A stretch of 44,455 nucleotides of DNA from assembly GCA_963707135.1 (NCBI GenBank), contig CAVPOY010000015.1:1-44455 (forward strand), in the 5' to 3' direction. Below are positions 17,384 through 26,042 of this stretch, one piece after another. Positions within the stretch are counted from its first letter, which is position 1. Every line of letters starts with the position of its first letter. The stretch comes from JBGSTR01 sp963707135 (GTDB taxonomy: Bacteria > Pseudomonadota > Gammaproteobacteria > Chromatiales > Chromatiaceae). The notes under the pieces are model-generated. The model did not search any database, had not been told where the DNA came from, and was given only the letters and a program-made list of their open reading frames with translations. The position numbers and the translations under genes were made by a program.

Positions 17384-19939
17384 ATGCCCACCGATCAGAC
17401 CCAGCACACCCCTGTCATGCAGCAGTACCTGCGCCTGAAGGCGCAGTACCCGGAGACGCTGCTGTTCTACCGGATGGGGGACTTCTACGAGCTGTTCTAT
17501 GAGGACGCGGAGCGCGCCGCGGCGCTGCTGGACATCACGCTGACCAAGCGCGGTCAATCGGCCGGCAGGCCGATCCCGATGGCTGGCGTGCCCTACCACG
17601 CCGCCGAGGGCTATCTGGCCAAGCTCGTCCGCAAAGGGGTCTCGGTGGCGATCTGCGAGCAGATCGGCGACCCGGCGCAGAGCAAGGGCCCCGTGGAGCG
17701 CCGGGTGGTGCGGGTGGTCACGCCCGGAACCCTGACCGACGAGGTCCTGCTCGACGACCGCCGGGAGAACCTGCTCGCGGCCATCGCGGAGGGCGACGAG
17801 GGCTACGGCCTCGCGGTGCTGGAGCTCTCCAGCGGCCGTTTCGCGGTGCTGGAGGTGCCGACCCGGGAGGCGCTCGCCAGCGAGATCGAGCGGCTGAAGC
17901 CCGCGGAGTTGCTGGTCGGCGAGGACAGCCGGCTGCCGGAGGCGCTGCGCATCGAGCGCGGCTTGACCCGCCGGCCGGCCTGGCACTTCGACCCCGACAG
18001 CGGCGAACGGCTGCTCCGCGACCAGTTCGGTACCCGCGACCTGACCGGCTTCGGCTGTGCCGGACTCCCGTGGGCGGTCGGGGCCGCGGGCTGTCTGCTT
18101 CAGTACGTCCGCGATACCCAGTTCGCTGCCTTGCCCCACATCCGCGGACTGACGACCGAGCAGCGCGACGAGGCGCTGATCCTGGACGCGGCGACCCGCC
18201 GCAATCTGGAGATCACCGAGAGCCTCTCCGGCCGCCACGAGCACACGCTGGCCGGTGTCCTCGACCGGACCGCCACGGCCATGGGGGCACGCCTGCTGCG
18301 CCGCTGGCTGAACCGCCCGCTGCGCGACCAGGCGACCGTGCGTGAGCGCCACGCCGCCGTGCGCACCCTGATCGAGCGCGGCACGGCGAACACGCTGAAA
18401 GACCTGCTCGCCGGCATCGGCGACCTGGAGCGCATCCTGGCCCGGATCGCGCTCGGCTCGGCGCGGCCCAGGGACCTCGCGGTGCTTCGCGACTCGCTCG
18501 AGGTCCTACCGGAGATCCAGCAGGCCCTCTCCGGCGAGGACGACCCGCTGCTCCTGCGGCTCGCGGCGGACATCGCCGAGCGTCCCGACGTTGTCGCCCT
18601 GCTCAGTCGCGCGATCATCCCGCAGCCGCCGGTGCTGATCCGCGACGGCGGCGTCATTGCCCCCGGTTACGACGCCGAGCTCGACCAGCTGCGGGACCTC
18701 TCCAGCAACGCCGACCGGTTCCTGCTGGACCTGGAGGCCCGCGAGCGGACCCGCACCGGCATCGCGGGGCTCAAGGTCGGCTACAACCGCATCCACGGCT
18801 ACTACATCGAGCTCGGGCGCAGCCAGGCGGACCAGGTACCCGCCGAGTACGTCCGCCGCCAGACCCTGAAGGGTGCCGAGCGCTACATCACGCCGGAGCT
18901 CAAGCGATTCGAGGACGAGGTGCTGGGGAGCCGAGAGCGGGCCCTCGCACGGGAGAAGGCCCTCTACGACGGGCTGCTCGCCGAGTTGGCGGCTGACCTG
19001 GATCCGCTGCAGACCAGCGCCTCGGGGCTCGCGGCGCTGGACGTGATAGCCAATCTTGCCGAGCGGGCCGAGTCGCTCGGCTGGTCCTGTCCAGGGTTCA
19101 CCGATGAGGCGGTGATCCGGATCGACGAGGGCCGCCACCCGGTGGTCGAACAGGTCATCGACACCCCTTTTGTTGGCAACGACCTGCGGCTGGACCAGAA
19201 GCGCCGCGTGCTGGTGATCACCGGTCCGAACATGGGCGGCAAGTCCACCTACATGCGGCAGAACGCGCTGATCGTCCTGCTCGCCTACGCCGGCAGCTTC
19301 GTCCCGGCCGGAGCGGCAACCCTCGGCCCGGTGGACCGGGTGTTCTCGCGCATCGGGGCCTCCGACGACCTGGCCGGCGGGCGCTCCACCTTCATGGTGG
19401 AGATGGAAGAGACCGCGAACATTCTGAACAACGCCACGGCGCAGAGCCTGGTTCTGATGGATGAGATCGGCCGCGGCACCAGCACCTTCGACGGTCTGTC
19501 GCTGGCCTGGGCCTGTGGCGTCGAGCTGGCGACCCGGATCCGCGCCTACTGCCTGTTCGCGACGCACTACTTCGAGCTGACGACCCTGCCGGAAGAGCAC
19601 CCGGGGATCGCCAATGTGCACCTGGACGCCGTCGAGCACGGCGAGCGCATCGTGTTCATGCACACGCTGCGGGAAGGCCCGGCGAACCAGAGCTACGGGC
19701 TCGCCGTCGCGGCGCTCGCCGGGGTGCCGGTGGAGGTGATTGCCCGGGCCAGAGGACGGCTGAGGGAGCTGGAAGACGCCGCGCGTCGGCACGCCGATCG
19801 GGAGGCCGTTCAGCTGCCGCTGTTTCCGCCGGATGCCGACCACCCGGTCTGTGACCGGCTGCGGGAGCTGGACCCAGACACCCTGTCCCCTCGGGAGGCG
19901 CTGGACGTCCTCTACAGACTGAAGGGAATGGTGGATTAG
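17384..19939 (+). CDS. mutS: DNA mismatch repair protein MutS
   Basis: MutS recognises mismatches and small loops and recruits MutL. The intact 851-residue product begins with a short tail and HTPVMQQYLRLKAQYP. The mismatch-wedge motif F34-Y35-E36 sits in MGDFYELFYED. The clamp/lever region is followed by the ATPase: Walker A GPNMGGKST (from ~614), then DDLAGGRSTFMVEMEE, Walker B VLMDEIGRGTSTFDG, and ATHYFELTTL. A C-terminal helical tail ends LYRLKGMVD. The size matches E. coli MutS (853). The usual neighbours cinA and recA do not follow; a long non-coding stretch does. Confidence 0.98.
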   Translation: MPTDQTQHTPVMQQYLRLKAQYPETLLFYRMGDFYELFYEDAERAAALLDITLTKRGQSAGRPIPMAGVPYHAAEGYLAKLVRKGVSVAICEQIGDPAQSKGPVERRVVRVVTPGTLTDEVLLDDRRENLLAAIAEGDEGYGLAVLELSSGRFAVLEVPTREALASEIERLKPAELLVGEDSRLPEALRIERGLTRRPAWHFDPDSGERLLRDQFGTRDLTGFGCAGLPWAVGAAGCLLQYVRDTQFAALPHIRGLTTEQRDEALILDAATRRNLEITESLSGRHEHTLAGVLDRTATAMGARLLRRWLNRPLRDQATVRERHAAVRTLIERGTANTLKDLLAGIGDLERILARIALGSARPRDLAVLRDSLEVLPEIQQALSGEDDPLLLRLAADIAERPDVVALLSRAIIPQPPVLIRDGGVIAPGYDAELDQLRDLSSNADRFLLDLEARERTRTGIAGLKVGYNRIHGYYIELGRSQADQVPAEYVRRQTLKGAERYITPELKRFEDEVLGSRERALAREKALYDGLLAELAADLDPLQTSASGLAALDVIANLAERAESLGWSCPGFTDEAVIRIDEGRHPVVEQVIDTPFVGNDLRLDQKRRVLVITGPNMGGKSTYMRQNALIVLLAYAGSFVPAGAATLGPVDRVFSRIGASDDLAGGRSTFMVEMEETANILNNATAQSLVLMDEIGRGTSTFDGLSLAWACGVELATRIRAYCLFATHYFELTTLPEEHPGIANVHLDAVEHGERIVFMHTLREGPANQSYGLAVAALAGVPVEVIARARGRLRELEDAARRHADREAVQLPLFPPDADHPVCDRLRELDPDTLSPREALDVLYRLKGMVD

Positions 19940-19957
19940 CGCCCGGTCACCGCACCA

Positions 19958-19975
19958 CCTCGGCCGCTGCCGAGG
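19958..19975 (+). terminator. Hairpin after mutS, terminator-like but without T-run
   Basis: CCTCGGC-CGCT-GCCGAGG forms a perfect 7-bp G+C-rich stem with a 4-nt loop, starting 19 bp after the mutS stop. The missing T-tract makes it a weak intrinsic terminator candidate or a 3'-end stabilising hairpin. Confidence 0.4.
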
Positions 19976-20211
19976 AACCTGGCGCCGCATCGGTCGTCAG
20001 GCTTCCGGCAACACCCCAGTCCATCCCGGTTCGATGATGCCGGCGTTCGGGTCGGGGCCAGGCCGCCGGGATATTTCGCGATACGCCCCTTATTTCCTGC
20101 TATCTCGCGCCAGGGACTTGTGCGTAGCGTGGATCTGCAGAACCCAAGGGAATTCGCAACAGAAACGCAATACGGCCCCATTGAATCACGGGCCGATCAC
20201 GAATCGGCAAC

Positions 20212-20227
20212 TGTGATGTTGCACACA
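20212..20227. promoter_or_regulatory. CRP/Vfr-like palindrome
   Basis: TGTGA-N6-ACACA matches the TGTGA-N6-TCACA consensus at nine of ten half-site positions. It lies in the non-coding region with no obvious target gene, so it may be fortuitous. Confidence 0.25.
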
Positions 20228-20407
20228 TTGGACGCATTGACGCTCATTATCAATCGTGGTAGCCGATCAGGGCGCTTCAATCTTTGCTGATATACCGTAG
20301 TTCCCTGATTTAACGAGCGAAAGACTGGTGGTCAAAGCGTGACCAATCTAACAAGACTGTAATGTTCTGCGACGTTCAGACGGCTCCAGAACGCTCCATC
20401 CACATGG

Positions 20408-20416
20408 TTATCCACA
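20408..20416 (+). promoter_or_regulatory. Consensus DnaA box
   Basis: TTATCCACA is an exact high-affinity DnaA box. Only one exact copy is seen in the surrounding non-coding region and there is no dnaA, dnaN or gidA nearby, so it is not evidence of the chromosomal origin. Confidence 0.4.
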
Positions 20417-20507
20417 GGTTCGGTGAACAAGAAAGTTTTTCTGGATGTCTGCGTGCGCTTGTCGTCCGGTTTTAAGATGCGACATCAACAACGGGTCGCA
20501 ACAGGCC

Positions 20508-20538
20508 AGCGAATGACCGTCGGTTCGCAACATTCGCT
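20508..20538. repeat. Inverted repeat AGCGAATG / CATTCGCT
   Basis: A perfect 8-bp inverted repeat separated by 15 nt, overlapping two direct TCGCAACA octamers (one just upstream of it, one inside the loop arm). It could be an RNA stem or a protein-binding site. No adjacent gene explains it. Confidence 0.35.
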
Positions 20539-20914
20539 GTGACACGATTGAAATCCAGTCGGGCTTGTCCGCCAAGGGACAAAGCTCAGGAGGATCGAGG
20601 TATTTCGAGCCTTGTCGTCAGTCACGTCCCGCCGTACCACCGCTTACAGGCGACCGTTTCACGGAATCGTCCTAGCGGACAAAAGGGAACAGGGCCAGAC
20701 CACCGAACCGGCGCCGGACGGCGCTCAGTCGACGACAGATCGGCAAGCCGTGCGGGCAGCAGAAGGATTTCAGGCGGGAGATCGATCAGGCACCCGACAA
20801 AATGCCCCGACCCTTTGCCGGCTTTTTCGTTTCGTTGATCGACGTGTCGTCACCCCGCACCGCGATCCTGACCCTCTCGGCGAAACGCAAACCGCTTTCG
20901 GACGGGGCTAACGG

Positions 20915-21448
20915 TCACTCGGGCATGTTCGGCGGATCCAGGTCTTCAGGTACCTCGGTCGACAGGTGGCGTTCCTTCGCGTGGCACTCCTTCAACAGGT
21001 CCACATGATCGTCTTCCTCGGCGGCCATCTCACTTGCCAGGGCACGCACCCGGGGGTCCGGTGACCCACTCGCCACCTGGGCATAGAAATCGCGGCCGCG
21101 GATCTCGTTGTGCAGCGCCAGCTCCAGCGCCCGCAGCGGCGTCATTTGATAGGTCACCTCGGCGGACCAGCAGCCAGGGCCCTCCGGGGTTCCGGGGCAC
21201 ATCCAATTGAAGTCCCAGGGGGCGATCTCGGGCAGCAGAATGCCCTCGGCTCGGGCGGTCACCTCGGACGCGTGGGCGTCGCTCATGTCGGCCAGCCGGC
21301 GAAACAGCTCCGCGACCTCGGTGTTGTGGTGCACCGCCATGCTCCGCGCCAGTTGCAGGTAGCGCTCCGCGGACTCGTGCTCGAGCTCCAGCGCATGGGC
21401 CAGAAACTCGCCGACTGTTGCTATGGGCTTACTCGCGGTTTGGTTCAT
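20915..21448 (-). CDS. Rubrerythrin/ferritin-like protein, third gene of the kor operon
   Basis: A 177-residue four-helix ferritin-like protein (COG1633/rubrerythrin group), start MNQTASKPIA overlapping the korB stop by ATGA. Helix 1 is LEHESAERYLQLA, helix 2 LFRRLADMSDAHASEV, helix 3 ALELALHNEIRGRDFY, helix 4 SEMAAEEDDHVDLLKE. The fourth helix has the ExxH metal pair (E145, H148), but helix 2 reads S-D-A-H where family members have E-x-x-H, so one carboxylate ligand may be missing or shifted. Between helices 2 and 3 is an unusual loop, WMCPGTPEGPGCW, with two cysteines. There is no rubredoxin domain. A role in iron supply or peroxide protection of KorAB is inference. Confidence 0.8.
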   Translation of the reverse strand: MNQTASKPIATVGEFLAHALELEHESAERYLQLARSMAVHHNTEVAELFRRLADMSDAHASEVTARAEGILLPEIAPWDFNWMCPGTPEGPGCWSAEVTYQMTPLRALELALHNEIRGRDFYAQVASGSPDPRVRALASEMAAEEDDHVDLLKECHAKERHLSTEVPEDLDPPNMPE

Positions 21449-22287
21449 ACGCGGAATTCCGCCTCGATGTCGGCGGGAGCTGCCGTGACGTGCGCGACCG
21501 GCTGCCAGACCGGCAACCGCTGGGCGTATAGCAGACCGAGCGCCATGCCGTCGTCGGCCTGGATCAGGCGGGCCGCCTCGGCCGGGTTGTCGGTCGGCTC
21601 CATCCGACACGGGTGCACCAGGTCCTTCCATTCCCTCTGCTCCGGGCGAAAGGTCTGGCACGGACTCAGGACGTGGAGGAACGCGAAACCCGGGTGGAGG
21701 ATGGCCTCGGTGAGCAGCCGTGTGAGGCCATTCGGGTCGCCCGCAAAGCCCCGGGCGATGAAGCTCGCACCCGCGGCGAGAGCAATCGCGGGGGGCTGGA
21801 AACGGCGCACCCCCGTGCCGTGCGGAGTGAGGCGGCTGTGCGCCCAGTCCGGTTGCGTCGTGGGCGAGGCCTGCCCCTTGGTCATGCCGTAGACCTCGTT
21901 GTCCATGACGATGTAGGTCAGATCCATGTTGCGGCGGCACGCGTGCAGAAAGTGGTTGCCGCCGATGGAGAACCCATCGCCGTCGCCACCGGCGACCAGC
22001 ACCGTCAGGTCGGGCCGGGCGGCCTTGAGCCCGGAGGCCAGCGCGAGGGCGCGCCCGTGGACGCCGTGGAAGCCGTAGCCATTGACGTAGGCGGGCAGGC
22101 GCGATGAGCAGCCGATGCCCGAGATCAGCGCAATCTGCTCCTTGGGAAGCTTCAGATAGGCGAGCGCCTTGGTGACCGCCGAGAGTACGGCGAAGTGACC
22201 GCAGCCAGGGCACCAGATCGGGGCAAGCTCGGATCGGTAGTCCTTGGCCCGGAGGGTCGGAACGTTCGGGGCCGGCGTTTCAGACAT
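21445..22287 (-). CDS. korB: 2-oxoacid:ferredoxin oxidoreductase, beta subunit (KorB-like)
   Basis: The thiamine-diphosphate-binding beta subunit of a CoA-forming 2-oxoacid:ferredoxin oxidoreductase. The start is MSETPAPNVPTL at 22287, overlapping the korA stop by 8 bp; the product is 280 residues. The TPP/Mg motif is GGDGDGFSIGGNHFLHA. The Cys ligands expected for the single 4Fe-4S cluster are in IWCPGCGHF (C26, C29), SGIGCSS (C60) and LSPCQTF. No 2x[4Fe-4S] ferredoxin domain is attached, which fits the KorAB type rather than full-length pyruvate oxidoreductase. The substrate (2-oxoglutarate or another 2-oxoacid) cannot be fixed from sequence alone. Confidence 0.92.
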   Translation of the reverse strand: MSETPAPNVPTLRAKDYRSELAPIWCPGCGHFAVLSAVTKALAYLKLPKEQIALISGIGCSSRLPAYVNGYGFHGVHGRALALASGLKAARPDLTVLVAGGDGDGFSIGGNHFLHACRRNMDLTYIVMDNEVYGMTKGQASPTTQPDWAHSRLTPHGTGVRRFQPPAIALAAGASFIARGFAGDPNGLTRLLTEAILHPGFAFLHVLSPCQTFRPEQREWKDLVHPCRMEPTDNPAEAARLIQADDGMALGLLYAQRLPVWQPVAHVTAAPADIEAEFRV

Positions 22288-23998
22288 GCTCAAGCACCGC
22301 GCGAATGATCTCCGCCGGTCGCAGCGGCAATGGACCTGGACGCGCCAGCGCGACCGCGTCCGGCGGCAGGGCCCGCTGGGCGTGGAGGTAGCCAAACAGC
22401 TGGGCGCCCTGGTTCTGCTCCACGACCAGCACCCGCCGCCCCGCGATAGCCGTTCCCAGGGCCTCGGCCTGCAGGGGCGCGATCAACCGCAAGGCGACGG
22501 TGCGGACCGGCCGCCCCGCCGCGGCGAGCCGCTCGGCGGCCTCGCGGACGGCCCCGGCCGACGAGCCCCAGGTCACCAGACAGATCGGACCGTCGCCGCG
22601 AATCTCCGCCCAGTGTTCGCCGTAATCGAACCCGATGAGCTTGCTGAGTCGCTTTCGGAGCTGGACCTCATGGTCCGCGGCCCGGCTCGACGGTGTCCCG
22701 GTCTCCGCGTGCTCGAGGCCGTCCGCCGTATACATCCCTCCCGGCGTGCCGGGAAGGGTCATCGGCGAGACGCCGCCGTCGGCCCGCCGATAGCGCCGGT
22801 AGCCCGCCTCCGGCGCCTCCTCTACGACGCGCCTCAGGGGCCCATCGTATGCGTTCGGAGGGTCAATGATCGCGCGGGACTGGCCTATGGACTGATCCGA
22901 AAGGACGATGGCAACCGTCTGCAGGTGCTCGGCGAGACGCACCGCCCAATCGAAGGTGAAGACGCAGTCGCGTATGTCGAGCGCGCAGAGCACCAGGTGA
23001 GGTGCATCCCCGTGCATACCGTACAGGGCTATGTTTAGGTCGGACTGCTCGGATTTGGTGGGGATCCCGGTCGAGGGGCCGCCGCGTTGGACGTCGGCGA
23101 CGACGATCGGTGTCTCGCTCGCGACGGCGAGGCCAAGACCCTCCATCATCAGGCTGAGCCCCGGTCCCGAGGTCGCCGTCAGCGAGGGCACGCCGCCGAA
23201 CGAGCCACCGATGATCATGTTCACCGAGGCCAGCTCATCCTCCGCCTGGAGCAGGGCGCCACCGACGAGTTCCAGTCTCGGGGCTAGCCATTCCAGCATC
23301 TCGGTCGCAGGCGTGATCGGGTAGGCCGCCACGAAACGCACGCCGCCCCGCAGCGCGCCGACCCCGGCCGCCTCGTTTCCGCTGATGTTCCAGCGTTCCC
23401 CCGCCGGGTGACAGGCGGAGGGCCCTGGCGCGCCGTCCGCGGCCGATTGATAGCCGGCCCGGATGCAAGCGAGCGACGGCTCCAGGATATGGCCGCCCAT
23501 GGCGCCGAGCGCGGCGCGGGCGCCCGCCTCGAGTGCTTCCAGGGGCAGACCGATGATCGACCCGGCAGCGCCGAGCGCGACCATATTGAGCCGGCCACCG
23601 GGCTCTCGCTCTGCAATCGACTTGAGCGCCACGAACCGGACCCCGCACCCGGAGCGAGTTAACGCCTCCGGCACGGGGCCGGATTCCTGGTCGGCCAGGA
23701 TGAGACTGTCGGAATCGAGCGGCAGCTCGTCGACGAAACGGCCGACGTTGCCCCAGTCAAGCCCGACCAGGATGTCGAAGCGGTCGCCCATGCAGGCCAC
23801 CGGCCGGGATGCGCAGCGCAGCATGGCGGCGGACTCGCCGCCGCGGATCTGGGGGCCCGAGGACCGGCTCAGCAGGCCGTAGTAGCCGGCCCTGGCGACG
23901 GCGGACAGCAGGACCAGCCCCGCGGTGACGGCGCCGCGGCCGCCCGAGCCGGTAATGGCGACGGCCATCCCGTGCTCGCTGGTAACCGAGTTAGGCAT
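22280..23998 (-). CDS. korA: 2-oxoacid:ferredoxin oxidoreductase, fused gamma-alpha subunit (KorA-like)
   Basis: A 572-residue fusion of the gamma domain (residues ~10-190, GSGGRGAVTAGLVLLSAVA, then SSGPQIRGGESAA) and the pyrimidine-binding alpha domain (from ~200, GNEAAGVGALRGG, AYPITPATEMLEW, VQRGGPSTGIPTKSEQSDL). The C-terminal region (DGPICLVTWGSSAGAVREA) is the transketolase-C-like domain. With KorB it would decarboxylate a 2-oxoacid to acyl-CoA and reduce ferredoxin, or run in reverse to fix CO2. The start MPNSVTSEHG at 23998 is chosen over an upstream in-frame start that runs into suhB. It is the first gene of a tight three-gene operon. Confidence 0.92.
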   Translation of the reverse strand: MPNSVTSEHGMAVAITGSGGRGAVTAGLVLLSAVARAGYYGLLSRSSGPQIRGGESAAMLRCASRPVACMGDRFDILVGLDWGNVGRFVDELPLDSDSLILADQESGPVPEALTRSGCGVRFVALKSIAEREPGGRLNMVALGAAGSIIGLPLEALEAGARAALGAMGGHILEPSLACIRAGYQSAADGAPGPSACHPAGERWNISGNEAAGVGALRGGVRFVAAYPITPATEMLEWLAPRLELVGGALLQAEDELASVNMIIGGSFGGVPSLTATSGPGLSLMMEGLGLAVASETPIVVADVQRGGPSTGIPTKSEQSDLNIALYGMHGDAPHLVLCALDIRDCVFTFDWAVRLAEHLQTVAIVLSDQSIGQSRAIIDPPNAYDGPLRRVVEEAPEAGYRRYRRADGGVSPMTLPGTPGGMYTADGLEHAETGTPSSRAADHEVQLRKRLSKLIGFDYGEHWAEIRGDGPICLVTWGSSAGAVREAAERLAAAGRPVRTVALRLIAPLQAEALGTAIAGRRVLVVEQNQGAQLFGYLHAQRALPPDAVALARPGPLPLRPAEIIRAVLEHV

Positions 23999-24047
23999 CG
24001 GATCTGTTTTCGATTCGCGCCGCGCGGCAGGCGCCGAGGCGGGCGGC

Positions 24048-24845
24048 CTAGGCGCGCAACTCGTCCGACAGAAATTCACGCAGCAGGTCGAGCATCGCCC
24101 GGTGCGTCTTGACGTTGCCCGCGACCAGGTTGCCAGTCTCGAAGTAGCGGTCTCCGCCGCTGAGGTCGGTCACGGTGCCACCGGCTTCGGTCACCAGCAG
24201 GGCGCCCGCGGCGAAGTCCCATTGAGAGAGTCCCAGCTCCCAGAATCCGTCGGTGCGGCCGGCCGCAACGTAGGCAATGTCGAGAGCCGCCGAACCGGGC
24301 CGGCGCAAGCCGGCCGTGGCCAGAGTCATGGCCCTGAACATGCCGAGGTAGGCGTCGATATGCCGGGTGTCGCGAAAGGGGAAGCCGGTCCCGATCAGCG
24401 CGCCGTCCAGCGTCGCGCCTCCGGCGACGCGTATCTTGCGGTCGTTGAGCTGGGCGCCCTGCCCTCGGGCGGCCGTGAACATCTCCTCCCGCAGCGGGTC
24501 GTAGACGACGCCGCATTCGAGCTGGCCCCGATGTTTGAAAGCGATCGACACCGCGAACTGCGGGAATCCATGAAGGTAGTTGGTCGTCCCGTCGAGCGGG
24601 TCGATGATCCACTGGGACTCGCCCTGCCCTTGCTCGCCGCTCTCCTCGGCGAGGATCGCGTGGTTGGGGAAACGGCCCCTGAGCTCCTGGATGATCACCG
24701 CCTCGGCGTTACGGTCGACCTCGCTGACGAAATCGTTGCGGCTCTTGGATTGGACCTTGATCTGGTCGATCCTGTCGCTGTAGCGAAGGAGGACCTTCCC
24801 CGCGGCGCGCGCCGCTCGGACCGCAATGTTGAGTGTCGGGTGCAT
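24048..24845 (-). CDS. suhB: Inositol-1-monophosphatase family protein SuhB
   Basis: SuhB dephosphorylates inositol-1-phosphate and, in E. coli, also joins rRNA antitermination complexes. The 265-residue product starts MHPTLNIAVRAARAAGKVLL. Metal-binding residues are present: E67/E68 in ILAEESGEQ, D82 and D85 in WIIDPLDGTTNY, and the distal Asp in LSQWDFAAGALLVTEAGG. Length equals the E. coli protein. It is divergent from trmJ; an IS110-family element now lies in the region between them. Confidence 0.95.
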   Translation of the reverse strand: MHPTLNIAVRAARAAGKVLLRYSDRIDQIKVQSKSRNDFVSEVDRNAEAVIIQELRGRFPNHAILAEESGEQGQGESQWIIDPLDGTTNYLHGFPQFAVSIAFKHRGQLECGVVYDPLREEMFTAARGQGAQLNDRKIRVAGGATLDGALIGTGFPFRDTRHIDAYLGMFRAMTLATAGLRRPGSAALDIAYVAAGRTDGFWELGLSQWDFAAGALLVTEAGGTVTDLSGGDRYFETGNLVAGNVKTHRAMLDLLREFLSDELRA

Positions 24846-24892
24846 GGTCGGCAAAGATAACCGAAGCACCGGGCGCATCAAAGATTAATGGG

Positions 24893-24906
24893 ATGGTCCG
24901 CCCCGC
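24893..24906 (+). repeat. Left inverted repeat of the IS110-family element
   Basis: ATGGTCCGCCCCGC, the exact reverse complement of 26364-26377. It starts 47 bp upstream of the suhB ATG, so suhB's promoter region has been replaced or displaced by the element. Confidence 0.75.
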
Positions 24907-24983
24907 TCCTCCAACCGGCCCGATGGGGGCACAATCGACGCGTTGAGCAAACGTCGTCGACACCGAGGTAGCGGAGCAGACCA

Positions 24984-26042
24984 ATGAAAGAGCTTAGCAA
25001 AGAGAGCGTGATCAAGTTCGTGGGCATCGACCTGGCCAAGCGCAGCTTCCATCTGTACGCGGTTGATGGTGAGGGCCGGACGGTGCTGAGCAGGAAGCTG
25101 ACACGGGCGCGTCTGAGTGCAGTGGTAGCCCAGTTGCCGGCGTGCACGATCGCGATGGAGGCGTGCGGCAGCGCACATCATTGGGGGCGGCGGTTTCGCA
25201 CCTATGGGCATGAGGTGCGTCTGATCGCCCCGCAGTTCGTCAAGCCGTATGTCAAGTCCAACAAGAACGACGCGGCCGATGCCGAGGCCATCTGCGAGGC
25301 GGCCCAGCGCCCGAGCATGCGCTTCGTGGCGGTCAAGTCGGTCGAGCAGCAGGACATCCAGGCCACCCATCGCATGCGCAGCCTGGCGGTGGAGCGGCGC
25401 ACGGCGCAGGTCAACCAGATCCGCGGCCTGCTGCTGGAATACGGCATCGAGATTGCCCAAGGGCGCGCGGCGATCCAGCGGCGCCTGCCGGAGATCCTGG
25501 AGGACGCCGACAACGGGCTGAGCGCGCGCTTTCGCGCCGAGCTCTCCGGGCTGGCCGAGGAAATGCGTCACCTCAATGAGCGTGTCGCCCACTACGATGA
25601 GCAGATCGAGCAGATCGCCCAAGGCGATGCCCAGGCACGCGCCCTAATGACGATCCCCGGTGTCGGTGCCAAGGGCGCCACCGCGCTGCTGGCCGCCGTG
25701 GGCGATGACCCGCGGCCGTTGAAGAACGGCCGCGGCCTGGCCGCCTGGCTTGGCTTGGTGCCGCGTCAGCATTCCACCGGTGGGCGTGATCGGCTCCTCG
25801 GCATCAGCAAACGCGGCGACGTGTACCTGCGCAACCTGCTCATCCATGGTGCCCGAGCGGTGTTACGGTGGGTCGAGCGCAAAGAGGACCGCACTAGCCG
25901 CTGGGCCACGGCGCTGAAGGCGCGCCGCCACACCAACATTGCCGTCGTAGCCATGGCCAACAAAATCGCGCGCATCGCCTATGCGGTGATGACTACGGGC
26001 AAGCCTTACGATCCGACCATGGGCGCCCTGGCGAAGGCATGA
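24984..26042 (+). CDS. IS110-family transposase/recombinase (DEDD type)
   Basis: A 352-residue intact recombinase. The N-terminal RuvC-like domain carries the DEDD residues: D16 in VGIDLAKRSF, E59 in AMEACGSAHHW, and D96/D99 in SNKNDAADAEAIC. A coiled-coil region (~125-215) follows. The C-terminal Tnp20 domain has IPGVGAKGATALLAAVGD and RQHSTGGRDRLLGISKRGD, with S264 as the probable catalytic serine. In this family the enzyme works with a structured bridge RNA made from the element's own non-coding end. No frameshift or missing key residue is seen, so it may be active. Confidence 0.95.
   Translation: MKELSKESVIKFVGIDLAKRSFHLYAVDGEGRTVLSRKLTRARLSAVVAQLPACTIAMEACGSAHHWGRRFRTYGHEVRLIAPQFVKPYVKSNKNDAADAEAICEAAQRPSMRFVAVKSVEQQDIQATHRMRSLAVERRTAQVNQIRGLLLEYGIEIAQGRAAIQRRLPEILEDADNGLSARFRAELSGLAEEMRHLNERVAHYDEQIEQIAQGDAQARALMTIPGVGAKGATALLAAVGDDPRPLKNGRGLAAWLGLVPRQHSTGGRDRLLGISKRGDVYLRNLLIHGARAVLRWVERKEDRTSRWATALKARRHTNIAVVAMANKIARIAYAVMTTGKPYDPTMGALAKA

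Larger units (their letters stand above)
19940..20914. other. 975-bp non-coding region between mutS and the kor operon
   Basis: No frame here looks like a protein: the open frames are short, overlap each other, and encode Arg/Pro/Ser-rich sequence with no recognisable family. From ~20200 to 20540 the base composition is visibly richer in A+T than the coding DNA on either side. Within it I see a hairpin at 20192-20208 (GCCGAT-CACGA-ATCGGC), a CRP-like site, a consensus DnaA box, and an inverted repeat at 20508-20538. mutS and the kor operon converge on this region, so it should not be a promoter region for either. Confidence 0.5.

Noticed and set aside
20408..20416. Chromosomal replication origin at the DnaA box
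   Set aside because: Only one exact box, no A+T-rich unwinding repeats and no dnaA/dnaN/gidA/rpmH neighbours.
20539..20911. Small proteins in the mutS-kor gap
   Set aside because: Two overlapping frames encode Arg/Ser/Pro-rich sequence without similarity, hydrophobic core pattern or good ribosome-binding sites.
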